DNA of 7,920 bases from contig CACXDQ010000163.1 in assembly GCA_902766475.1 (NCBI GenBank), forward strand, positions 1 to 7,920, written 5' to 3'. The position numbers and the translations under genes were made by a program. The notes under the pieces were generated by a model that was not told the origin of the DNA, ran no database searches, and was given only the letters and a program-made list of their open reading frames with translations. The number at the start of each line of letters is the position of its first letter. Position 1 is the stretch's first letter. The stretch comes from an uncultured Eubacteriales bacterium. Lineage in GTDB: Bacteria; Bacillota; Clostridia; Christensenellales; Borkfalkiaceae. This document shows, one piece after another, positions 1-5,765 of this stretch.

Positions 1-125
1 AATCTGCGGAAGGGATAGCCGAATGAAAACAAGGATTTAACTCGTTAAAACGACTGAATTTCGGCGTGTTTCGGTAAATTCTCGCCAGGCGTATCCGCAT
101 ACGCCTTCGCTCACCTTTTCTGAAA
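1..125. other. Left-edge non-coding stretch downstream of truA
   Basis: No convincing gene is seen on either strand. A minus-strand frame beginning at an ATG near position 100 stays open to the window edge, but it has no recognisable domain and the window cuts it, so I do not call it. In many Bacillota truA is followed by rplM and rpsI. The start of rplM is not present within these 125 bases. The stretch contains a perfect hairpin (87-106) and a small dyad around 36-49 (TTTAAC-TC-GTTAAA). It may be 3' untranslated sequence of the truA operon or a dispersed intergenic repeat. The sequence alone does not decide. Confidence 0.4.
87..106. repeat. Perfect 8-bp hairpin with 4-nt loop downstream of truA
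   Basis: The arms AGGCGTAT and ATACGCCT pair perfectly around the loop CCGC (plus strand). The hairpin begins 20 bases beyond the truA stop codon. No run of T follows on the minus strand, so it is not a canonical intrinsic terminator for the truA operon. It could stabilise the transcript 3' end, act as a weak or factor-assisted terminator, or belong to a repetitive extragenic palindrome. Confidence 0.5.
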
Positions 126-860
126 TTATTCGTAATCGACGGAGAGAAGGGTAAGCCCCTCGGGCGGCATTGTCATGCCGGCGGCGGATCTTTCTTTGCC
201 GTCGATTATCTTCTTCATTTCTTCGGGCAAAATTTTGCCCGAGCCTATCTTGACGAGCGTTCCGGCAATTATCCTCACCATGTTGTATAAAAAGCCGTTG
301 CCGCATATATAGAGGCGTATAAGTTCGCCTTCTTTAATAACTTCCGCTCGGTATATCGTCCGCACGGTATCTTTTACGCTCGAATTGGTTGCGAGAAAGC
401 AAGAAAAATCGTGTTCGCCCAAAAGGTGCGAAGCGCCGTCCTGCATTGCCGAAACGTCGAGCTTATAGCTCACTTTCGCCGCAAACCTTGAAAGGAGCGG
501 GCGAGGGAAGTCGCTCTCGTACATAGTGTAGACGTAAGTCTTTTTTTTTGCCGAAAAACGGGCGTGAAAGCCGTCGGGGGCAAGCTTACTTTCAATTATC
601 TTAATATCGCATGGAAGAATTGCGTTTAAGGCGGCGGCAAATCTTTCGGGCGGAATTGCACTCTCCGTGTCGAAATGGGCGACTTGCCCTGCGGCGTGAA
701 CGCCGCTGTCCGTCCTTCCGCTTGCGGTAACCGATATTTCTTCGCCCGTAAGCGCTTTCAGCGCCCTCTCTATTTCGGCTTGAACGGTGTTTCCGTTAGG
801 CTGTATCTGCCAGCCCGAATAGTTTGTTCCGTCGTATTCTATTTTGAGAAAAACTCTCAT
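126..860 (-). CDS. truA: tRNA pseudouridine(38-40) synthase TruA
   Basis: TruA is a cytoplasmic enzyme that isomerises uridine to pseudouridine at positions 38-40 of the tRNA anticodon arm. The 244-residue product matches the usual TruA length. It shows the family N-terminus (IEYDGTNYSGWQ, about residues 7-18) and the catalytic motif GRTDSGVHA at 48-56. Asp51 is the expected nucleophile. The C-terminal half carries the typical NGFLYNMVRIIAGTLV segment (about 187-202). The ATG is 21 bases after the ecfT stop. A GGAG lies about 13 bases upstream, somewhat far, so translational coupling to ecfT is likely. It is the last recognised gene of the ecfA1-ecfA2-ecfT-truA operon, an order common in Bacillota. 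Nothing is broken or missing. The functional link to the transporter is positional only. Confidence 0.96.
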   Translation of the reverse strand: MRVFLKIEYDGTNYSGWQIQPNGNTVQAEIERALKALTGEEISVTASGRTDSGVHAAGQVAHFDTESAIPPERFAAALNAILPCDIKIIESKLAPDGFHARFSAKKKTYVYTMYESDFPRPLLSRFAAKVSYKLDVSAMQDGASHLLGEHDFSCFLATNSSVKDTVRTIYRAEVIKEGELIRLYICGNGFLYNMVRIIAGTLVKIGSGKILPEEMKKIIDGKERSAAGMTMPPEGLTLLSVDYE

Positions 861-881
861 ATAAGTCGATTATCTCCGTTT

Positions 882-1694
882 TCAGAATAATATCGGATCG
901 TAGATATTCAAAAAGACAATGCCCGTTATAAGCGCCGCCATCAATATGACGGATACGAGATCCCTTGCGGTAAACGAGAGTTTTTTATACTTCGTCCTCG
1001 TCTTTCCGTCGGTGTAACAGCGTGCGTCCATGGCGTTGCCGAGTTCGTCCGCTCGGCGGAATGCGCTTATCAAAAGCGGTATAAGCACGGGTATAAACGC
1101 CTTTACACGGCTTAAAATATTACCGCTTTCAAAGTCCGCCCCCCTCGCTTTCTGCGCCCTTATAATTCTGTCCGTTTCGTCCGCAAGGGTAGGTATAAAC
1201 CTCAAAGCGATGGACATCACGAGCGCAAGGACGTGTACAGGCACTTTGATGTAAGTCAACGGTTTTAAAAGGCTTTCAATGCCGTCCGTAATGTTTACGG
1301 GTGTGGTCGTAAGCGTCAATATCGAACTTCCGGCAACGAGGAGAAGAAGCCTCGACGCAAAAAACGTCGCCGTAATTATCCCCTCTTTGGATATTCGCCA
1401 AAATAGTACCGTGTCGCCCTCTTTGGGCGCATAGAACAATATATTCAAAATAAAAGTAAACAGGGCGAGGAAGATTATCGCCTTTAAACTTCTTATTACC
1501 GCCGATACGGGCACTTTTGAAAAGGCTATCGCAACGCATAAAAAGAGAAAGGCGGCTAAAAGCCCCCAAAAATTGTCTGCGATAAATACCGCCACGATAT
1601 AGGCTATTAAAAGTATTATCTTTGACCTCGGATCGAGTTTATGGACGAACGAAGTCGTCGGGTAAAACTGACCGAAAGTTATGTCGCTGAGCAT
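882..1694 (-). CDS. ecfT: Energy-coupling factor transporter transmembrane subunit EcfT
   Basis: EcfT is the membrane scaffold that couples ATP hydrolysis by EcfA1/EcfA2 to movement of interchangeable substrate-binding S components, importing vitamins or metal ions. The 270-residue protein has hydrophobic segments at about 25-40, 43-60, 67-90, 106-130, 152-170 and 246-265. The long coupling-helix region carries the first ATPase-docking motif, Ala-Arg-Gly, at 183-185 (QKARGADF) and the second at 224-226, where it reads Ala-Arg-Cys (AMDARCY). As far as I recall, Cys is a common variant at that place in Bacillota. An upstream GAGG six bases before the ATG supports the start. The gene starts 33 bases after the ecfA2 stop. 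No S component is in the window, so the substrate cannot be named. The module is probably a shared (group II) one serving several dispersed S proteins. Confidence 0.95.
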   Translation of the reverse strand: MLSDITFGQFYPTTSFVHKLDPRSKIILLIAYIVAVFIADNFWGLLAAFLFLCVAIAFSKVPVSAVIRSLKAIIFLALFTFILNILFYAPKEGDTVLFWRISKEGIITATFFASRLLLLVAGSSILTLTTTPVNITDGIESLLKPLTYIKVPVHVLALVMSIALRFIPTLADETDRIIRAQKARGADFESGNILSRVKAFIPVLIPLLISAFRRADELGNAMDARCYTDGKTRTKYKKLSFTARDLVSVILMAALITGIVFLNIYDPILF

Positions 1695-1727
1695 ATCTTA
1701 CCTCAAATAAATGCGTCTATAAGTCGA

Positions 1728-2597
1728 TTATTTAACGTTTTTATAAAAATCGACAAGCTTTTTGACAAAATCTTCGCTCGAAAAATCGGTATCTATATAT
1801 ACGCCTTTTTCTTTCAGTTTCATGGCGATATATTCGGTTATAGGCACGTCGAGCCTTAAAGCCGTCAACCCTTCATAATCGTTGAAAACCTCTTTCGGAG
1901 AGCCGACTTTTATTATTTTCCCCTCGGAGAAAACAGCTACTTTATTGCAGTTGTCGGCAACCTCGTCCATGTCGTGGGAAACTATAATTATGGTCTTGCA
2001 GCTCGTCTTGTGAAGGCGATGAAGAAGAGCCATAAGCTCGTTTTTGCCGAGCGGATCAAGCCCGGCTACCGGCTCGTCCAAAATGAGAATTTCGGGTTTG
2101 GTAACTATTACGCCGGCAATAGCGACACGGCGTTTTTGACCTCCCGACAAGTCGAAAGGGGAGCGGTTTAAGACGGAACGGTCTAACCCCACGAGGTCGA
2201 GCGCACCAAAAACCGCCGCTTTTATCTCTTCTTTGTCCGCTTCGGGAAAGAAATTTTTATATCCGAACGCCACGTCGTCGAAAACGGTCTGTTCAAATAA
2301 TTGGTATTCGGGGTATTGAAAGACCATACCCACCCTCGACCGCAAATTTTTGAGTTGTTTTTTATTTTTCTTCACGCCGGCGAAAAGATCTGTTTCTCCT
2401 ACGGTAAGCCTACCGCTCTCCACGGGTATAAGCCCGTTGAGGTGTTGTATAAACGTAGATTTTCCGCTTCCCGTATGACCTATTATTCCGAGGAAATCGC
2501 CCTCGGCTATTTCGAGGCTCACCTCGTCGAGCGCACGGGTGGCGAATTTTGATTTTCTGTTGTAAGTAAAGGTTATTTTATCCGCAACGATACGCAT
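1728..2597 (-). CDS. ecfA2: Energy-coupling factor transporter ATPase EcfA2
   Basis: This is one of the two ABC-type ATPases of the ECF importer, forming a heterodimer with EcfA1 beneath EcfT. In the 289 residues the Walker A is GHTGSGKST (40-48), the Q-loop Gln is 94, the signature LSGGQ is 150-154, the Walker B is LILDEP (171-176, catalytic Glu175) and the switch His is 208. The GHTGSGKST form and the DEPVAGLDP stretch after Walker B are typical of EcfA2 rather than EcfA1. The C-terminal extension (about 245-289) is the usual EcfA region. The ATG has a GGAGG four bases upstream and lies inside the end of ecfA1 (25-base overlap), indicating tight translational coupling of the two ATPases. 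All catalytic motifs are intact. Confidence 0.96.
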   Translation of the reverse strand: MRIVADKITFTYNRKSKFATRALDEVSLEIAEGDFLGIIGHTGSGKSTFIQHLNGLIPVESGRLTVGETDLFAGVKKNKKQLKNLRSRVGMVFQYPEYQLFEQTVFDDVAFGYKNFFPEADKEEIKAAVFGALDLVGLDRSVLNRSPFDLSGGQKRRVAIAGVIVTKPEILILDEPVAGLDPLGKNELMALLHRLHKTSCKTIIIVSHDMDEVADNCNKVAVFSEGKIIKVGSPKEVFNDYEGLTALRLDVPITEYIAMKLKEKGVYIDTDFSSEDFVKKLVDFYKNVK

Positions 2598-3427
2598 AAT
2601 TCCTCCAACAGCTCTTCCTTAGAGAGTATGCCCTTTTTAAGCGGCAGACCTTGAAGCCGCAATTCTTTTGCGAGCTTTGAAGCCCTCGGAAGCTCTAAAC
2701 CCGTTTCGGCAAGCATTTCTTCGTCCGAGAAAATTTCGGACGGATCGCCCTTTTTACGCAATTTTCCGTCGTCTAAAACATATATCTCGTCCGCTTCCGC
2801 AGCCTCGTCCATATAGTGGGTGATGTCTATCACCGTCATTCCTTTTTCTCTGTTTAAGTTTCTCGCAACTTCCGTTACCTCACGTCTGCCCTTTGGGTCA
2901 AGCATAGAGGTAGATTCGTCTAAAATGAGTATTTCGGGGTTTAATGCGAGCGCACCGGCGATAGCTATCCTCTGTTTTTGTCCGCCCGAAAGCCTTGCGA
3001 CCTGAGAATATCTGAATTTTTCCATATCGGTAACTTTGAGGGCGTAATCTATTCTTCTGCCTATCTCTTCTCTCGGCACGCCGAGATTTTCGGGGCCGAA
3101 AGCGATGTCGTCCTCGACGATGGAAGCGATCTGCTGATTGTCGGGGTTTTGAAAGACCATGCCGACTTTGCTCCTTATCTCGAAAAGGTCGGTATTTTCG
3201 CCGCTTAATGGCAAGCCGAAAACGCTTACCGTGCCGCTTGTCGGCGTCAAAAGCCCGTTTATGAGTTTTGCGCAAGTGCTTTTACCGCTTCCGTTTTTGC
3301 CCAAAAGTGCGATAAAAGCCCCTTTCTCCACTTCGAGAGAGAGGTCGTTTAAAATGAGCTTGGGCAGTTCGTTTTCCTCGCTCGGTTTATAGAAAAAGCT
3401 TACGCCGTCGAATACTATTGCTTGCAT
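2573..3427 (-). CDS. ecfA1: Energy-coupling factor transporter ATPase EcfA1
   Basis: This is the second ABC ATPase of the ECF importer and the first gene of its operon. I place the start at the ATG at 3427 (284 residues, MQAIVFDGVSFFY), because EcfA1 proteins begin right at this strand. A frame extension to an upstream ATG at 3517 would cross the promoter and has no family similarity. Motifs are Walker A GKNGSGKST (43-51), Q-loop Gln93, signature LSGGQ (146-150), Walker B LILDES (167-172, Glu171) and switch His204. DESTSMLDP after Walker B is the EcfA1 form. No Shine-Dalgarno precedes the ATG, whereas a strong promoter ends about seven bases before it, so the message is probably leaderless. 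The gene usually follows rplQ in Bacillota. Here it follows the rplI terminator instead. Confidence 0.95.
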   Translation of the reverse strand: MQAIVFDGVSFFYKPSEENELPKLILNDLSLEVEKGAFIALLGKNGSGKSTCAKLINGLLTPTSGTVSVFGLPLSGENTDLFEIRSKVGMVFQNPDNQQIASIVEDDIAFGPENLGVPREEIGRRIDYALKVTDMEKFRYSQVARLSGGQKQRIAIAGALALNPEILILDESTSMLDPKGRREVTEVARNLNREKGMTVIDITHYMDEAAEADEIYVLDDGKLRKKGDPSEIFSDEEMLAETGLELPRASKLAKELRLQGLPLKKGILSKEELLEELCVSLRIK

Positions 3428-3463
3428 ATCGCTAATTATACCACACTTCGTTATTTTTTTCAA
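3428..3463 (-). promoter_or_regulatory. Sigma-A-type promoter of the ecfA1-ecfA2-ecfT-truA operon, apparently leaderless
   Basis: On the minus strand the -35 is TTGAAA (3463-3458), the spacer is exactly 17 bases, and the -10 is a perfect TATAAT (3440-3435) preceded by TGG, an extended -10. Seven bases separate the -10 from the ATG at 3427, so the expected transcription start falls at about 3428, next to the start codon. No ribosome binding site lies in the gap. Confidence 0.8.
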
Positions 3464-3517
3464 GCGTTTATAAAGGCATAGATCGCCGCCTTTGCGCTTT
3501 CGGAGCGATAAATTCAA

Positions 3518-3546
3518 GTCCGCCCGACGGTTTTCGTCGGGCGGAC
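3518..3546 (-). terminator. Hairpin terminator after rplI
   Basis: A perfect 12-bp GC-rich stem (arms 3518-3529 and 3535-3546, core CCGCCCGACG/CGTCGGGCGG) closes on a five-base loop. On the minus strand it is followed by TTGAATTTAT, a modest T-rich tail. It lies 27 bases past the rplI stop and upstream of the ecfA1 promoter, which is where the XRE-rplI transcript should end. The tail is weaker than in an ideal intrinsic terminator. Confidence 0.75.
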
Positions 3547-3573
3547 AATGAAGATTTATATGTTATATGAAAA

Positions 3574-4017
3574 TTATAAGCTTTCGACCTTTACCTTTAC
3601 CGTCGAGCTTACGTCGGGCAGAAATTTGATCTCTACCGTATATACGCCTACCGACTTCAAAGGCTCTTTGAGCAAAATTTTCTTCTTGTCGACCTCAAAG
3701 CCGTCCTCGACGAGTTTATCCGCAATTTCTTTCGAGGTTATGCTGCCGAAAACCTTGCCGTTTTCGCCGCATTTTACTGCGCATACGACCTCGTGATTTT
3801 TGATGCGAGCCGCCTCTTCTTTCCATTTTTTTATCTCTTCCGCCTTGTGGAATTCCGCAGCTTTCTTCTTGTTGTTTATGGCGTTTATCTGGGTTGACGT
3901 CGCCTCGATCGCAAGATTTTTCTTGAATAAGAAATTTCTGGCGTAGCCGTCGCTGACCTCGATAACGTCGTCCTTTTTGCCCGAACCTTTTACGTCCGCA
4001 AGTAAAATTACCTTCAT
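3574..4017 (-). CDS. rplI: 50S ribosomal protein bL9
   Basis: bL9 is an elongated large-subunit protein that binds 23S rRNA near the L1 stalk base and helps keep reading frame. The 147-residue length is normal. The N-terminal rRNA-binding domain is clear (MKVILLADVKGSGKKDDVIEV, then DGYARNFL at 23-30). It is followed by the charged connecting helix (about 42-75, Lys/Glu/Ala-rich) and the C-terminal domain starting near GKVFGSITSKEIAD (87-100). A near-perfect AAGGAGG sits six bases before the ATG, so translation is probably strong. In many Bacillota rplI precedes dnaB or follows gdpP. Here it lies 17 bases downstream of an XRE-type membrane regulator and no clear promoter was seen between them, so the two are probably co-transcribed. 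A hairpin terminator follows. Confidence 0.95.
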   Translation of the reverse strand: MKVILLADVKGSGKKDDVIEVSDGYARNFLFKKNLAIEATSTQINAINNKKKAAEFHKAEEIKKWKEEAARIKNHEVVCAVKCGENGKVFGSITSKEIADKLVEDGFEVDKKKILLKEPLKSVGVYTVEIKFLPDVSSTVKVKVESL

Positions 4018-4034
4018 GTTATGCCTCCTTAAAT

Positions 4035-4628
4035 CTATTTAGTTATCCTCGTGCCGAGGAAAATTATTATCTGAATGGGTATGCCTATGACGAATATCAG
4101 CCATAGATTGTAGTTCATGAGATATATGCTCGTGATGAGCGACCAACAGACGATGGACAGCAAGATAGTGGATATAAGCCTGTTTTTCATCCATCTTCGG
4201 TTAAAATACCAAAGCACCGCCGCACTTGCCGGTATGCCCCATATAAACGCCTGCCATACGGGGTGGGGTATATCCTCGGCAAAGACGGAATATACGAACA
4301 CCGTCGTCGCAATGAGGTAAACTACCGCAACGGACATCGAAGCTATTATTATGCGGTTGTTCCTCTCCGCCGACGGCTCGGCTTTTCCCTTGTGCTTTCT
4401 CAGTTTCTCGGCGGCGTTTTCGTGAACGAGGTCGTCTACCGTAACGCCGTAGACGCTCGCCAGCAGACAGAGTATCTCGACGTCCGGAAGCGTGTCGCCG
4501 TGTTCCCACTTGGAAATGGTCTTATCCGAATAATTTATTACTTTCGCAACGTCCGCCTGTGTTAGCCCGGTGTATTTTCTAAGCTCCGTGAGGTTGTTTG
4601 CGATGATGTTTTTAAGTTCTTCCTGCAT
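4035..4628 (-). CDS. XRE-family regulator with C-terminal membrane domain
   Basis: The 197-residue protein joins an N-terminal helix-turn-helix of the XRE/Cro type (about 8-66, with LTQADVAKVINYSDKTISKW at 22-41 and the PDVEILCLLASVYGVTVDDL tail) to a charged linker (about 72-91) and four hydrophobic segments (about 93-115, 123-142, 151-170 and 173-192). It is therefore expected to be a DNA-binding protein anchored in the membrane. The architecture is common in Bacillota but its ligands are mostly unknown, so I give no symbol. The ATG lacks a Shine-Dalgarno and lies exactly six bases after a -10 element, implying a leaderless mRNA. It is divergent from the FakB/FakA unit, and the shared region holds a phased inverted-repeat array that is its most obvious candidate target. 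rplI follows at 17 bases. Function beyond DNA binding is inferred. Confidence 0.88.
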   Translation of the reverse strand: MQEELKNIIANNLTELRKYTGLTQADVAKVINYSDKTISKWEHGDTLPDVEILCLLASVYGVTVDDLVHENAAEKLRKHKGKAEPSAERNNRIIIASMSVAVVYLIATTVFVYSVFAEDIPHPVWQAFIWGIPASAAVLWYFNRRWMKNRLISTILLSIVCWSLITSIYLMNYNLWLIFVIGIPIQIIIFLGTRITK

Positions 4629-4663
4629 AATTCTATTTTAACATAAAAGGCGCACTAAATCAA
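4629..4663 (-). promoter_or_regulatory. Promoter of the XRE-rplI unit, apparently leaderless
   Basis: Reading the minus strand, the -35 is TTGATT (4663-4658), the spacer is 17 bases, and the -10 is TAAAAT (4640-4635) preceded by TGT, an extended -10. Six bases (AGAATT) separate the -10 from the ATG, so the usual +1 position falls on the A of the start codon at 4628. No ribosome binding site can fit. Confidence 0.7.
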
Positions 4664-4669
4664 GTAAAG

Positions 4670-4780
4670 GAGAGTGCTTTTTTGTGAAATTCTCGTAATA
4701 GGAGAGTAAAAAACGGCAATTCTCCCCATTTTAGAGTGCAATTCTCACAATAAGAGAGTTGATTTTTCAAATAAGAGAGT
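4670..4780. repeat. Helically phased inverted-repeat operator array between divergent promoters
   Basis: Five copies of GAGAGT (one degenerate, TAGAGT) start at 4670, 4702, 4732, 4754 and 4775. The intervals are 32, 30, 22 and 21 bases, close to three, three, two and two helical turns, and the first-to-last distance is 105 bases. Three copies are preceded at a constant seven-base gap by ATTCTC (4689, 4719, 4741), giving 19-bp imperfect palindromes of the form AYTCTC-N7-GAGART. A fourth has a decayed left half (ATTTTT at 4762) and the first looks like a lone half-site. The array begins six bases upstream of the XRE -35 box and ends eight bases before the degV -35 box, so it lies upstream of both promoters and in neither transcript. 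This is what a binding array for a dimeric regulator looks like. The binder, probably the adjacent XRE protein, is inferred. Confidence 0.72.
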
Positions 4781-4788
4781 CGTTTTGC

Positions 4789-4817
4789 TTGCCAAAAACG
4801 TGCGTTTGCTATATAAT
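4789..4817 (+). promoter_or_regulatory. Sigma-A-type promoter of the fakB-fakA unit
   Basis: The -35 is TTGCCA (4789-4794), the spacer is 17 bases and the -10 is TATAAT (4812-4817). Transcription should start near 4824, giving a leader of about 42 bases that carries a GGAAGG ribosome binding site (4853-4858). The last GAGAGT of the operator array ends eight bases before the -35, so a bound protein there could contact or block polymerase. Confidence 0.8.
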
Positions 4818-4865
4818 GTTTTCTGTAATCTACGGCTAATGCCGAAATTTCCGGAAGGTAAAAAT

Positions 4866-5762
4866 ATGAACGAAAGAAAATTTAAGATCTTTACCGATTC
4901 GACGTCGAACATGGTAAAGGAAGATAGGGAAAAATACGGTGTAGATTATCTGCACATGCTCTTTATAGTGGACGGCGAGGAACATCTTGCCGATCTCGAC
5001 TGGGGCGAGATCTCCGCTCATGACTATTACGAACTCATGAGAAAGGGCAAGAGAATTACCACGAGCCTCATAAAGACAGACGAGTGCGAACAAAAATTCA
5101 CCGAGGCTTACGAGGCGGGATACGACGTATTATATATAGCATGTTCTTCCAAGCTCTCTGCGTCCGTCAAGACGGCTCAGCTCGTCGCAGACGAATTAAA
5201 GGCTAAATATCCCGACAGAAAAGCCGTTTGCATTGACTCTCTCGCAAGCAATTACGCCGAGTCGCTCATGACGATGACTGCGGCAAAACTTGCCGACGAG
5301 GGCTGTTCGGTTGAAGAGGTCGGCGCAAAAATAGAGGCTGAAAAGCTCAAATATTGCGACTACGGCACGGTCGAAACGCTCGAATATCTCAAAAGGGCGG
5401 GCAGAATAAAGGCCTCCAAGGCGTTTTTCGGCAATCTCTTCGGTGTTAAACCCATAATTTTAGGCGACGCTATCGGCAATAACTATGCCTATAAAAAGGT
5501 CAAGGGGCGTAAGGCTTCGCTCGACGAGCTTGTAAACGTCGCTGTCGAAAAGGCTGAAAACAAGGAAAATTCCACTCTCTATATCGATCATGCCGACAGC
5601 CTTGCCGACGCCGAATACGTCAAAGCGGAAGTTGAAAAGAGGGCTAAATTTGCAAATATTCAGCTCGGATACATAGGTCCCATCGTCGGTGCGGCGATAG
5701 GACCGGGCGCTGTCATAATAAGCTTCTACGGCGAAGAGGTCACCATCGTCGGGGAGGAATAA
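4866..5762 (+). CDS. DegV family fatty-acid-binding protein (FakB-like)
   Basis: DegV/FakB proteins bind a fatty acid and present its carboxylate to the kinase FakA, yielding acyl-phosphate for phospholipid synthesis. I use the ATG at 4866 (298 residues, MNERKFKIFTDSTSNM), with GGAAGG seven bases upstream. A frame extension to 4785 would overlap the promoter. Family landmarks are TDSTSNM (10-16), the Thr-Thr pair at 65-66, Ser-Ser at 94-95 (ACSSKLSA), the conserved CIDS (122-125), GRI at 179-181 and KPIILGD (195-201). The usual GAHTGPG near the C-terminus reads GAAIGPG (275-281), losing the His and Thr that help bind the carboxylate in characterised FakB proteins. The next gene, three bases later, is FakA-like, which supports the pathway. 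The fatty acid preferred cannot be read from the sequence. Confidence 0.92.
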   Translation: MNERKFKIFTDSTSNMVKEDREKYGVDYLHMLFIVDGEEHLADLDWGEISAHDYYELMRKGKRITTSLIKTDECEQKFTEAYEAGYDVLYIACSSKLSASVKTAQLVADELKAKYPDRKAVCIDSLASNYAESLMTMTAAKLADEGCSVEEVGAKIEAEKLKYCDYGTVETLEYLKRAGRIKASKAFFGNLFGVKPIILGDAIGNNYAYKKVKGRKASLDELVNVAVEKAENKENSTLYIDHADSLADAEYVKAEVEKRAKFANIQLGYIGPIVGAAIGPGAVIISFYGEEVTIVGEE

Positions 5763-5765
5763 CAG

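Noticed and set aside
87..106. Hairpin after truA considered as an intrinsic terminator
   Set aside because: The stem is good but no T-tract follows on the minus strand, so I list it only as a hairpin.
37..306. Small minus-strand frame overlapping the end of truA
   Set aside because: It lies in another frame of truA for most of its length, is rich in Arg with no domain, and has no ribosome binding site. It is a shadow frame.
1010..1030. Ala-Arg-Cys instead of Ala-Arg-Gly in the second EcfT docking motif
   Set aside because: As far as I recall, Cys at this place is seen in many Bacillota EcfT proteins, so it is unlikely to be a defect.
3428..3517. N-terminal extension of ecfA1 to an upstream ATG at 3517
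   Set aside because: It would place the coding region over a strong promoter. The extra residues do not resemble any EcfA1 N-terminus, and there is no ribosome binding site at 3517.
3464..3517. Possible riboswitch before the ECF operon
   Set aside because: The expected transcript starts at about 3428, so the upstream bases are not part of the mRNA and no aptamer can sit there.
4670..4780. Array considered as a CRISPR or plasmid-type iterons
   Set aside because: The repeated units are only 6-19 bases with 21-32 base spacing and no unique spacers of constant length. There are no cas or replication genes nearby, and the position between two promoters fits operators better.
4785..4865. N-terminal extension of degV to an ATG at 4785
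   Set aside because: The extension spans the -35 and -10 boxes. DegV proteins start close to the TDSTS strand, and the ATG at 4866 has a proper ribosome binding site.
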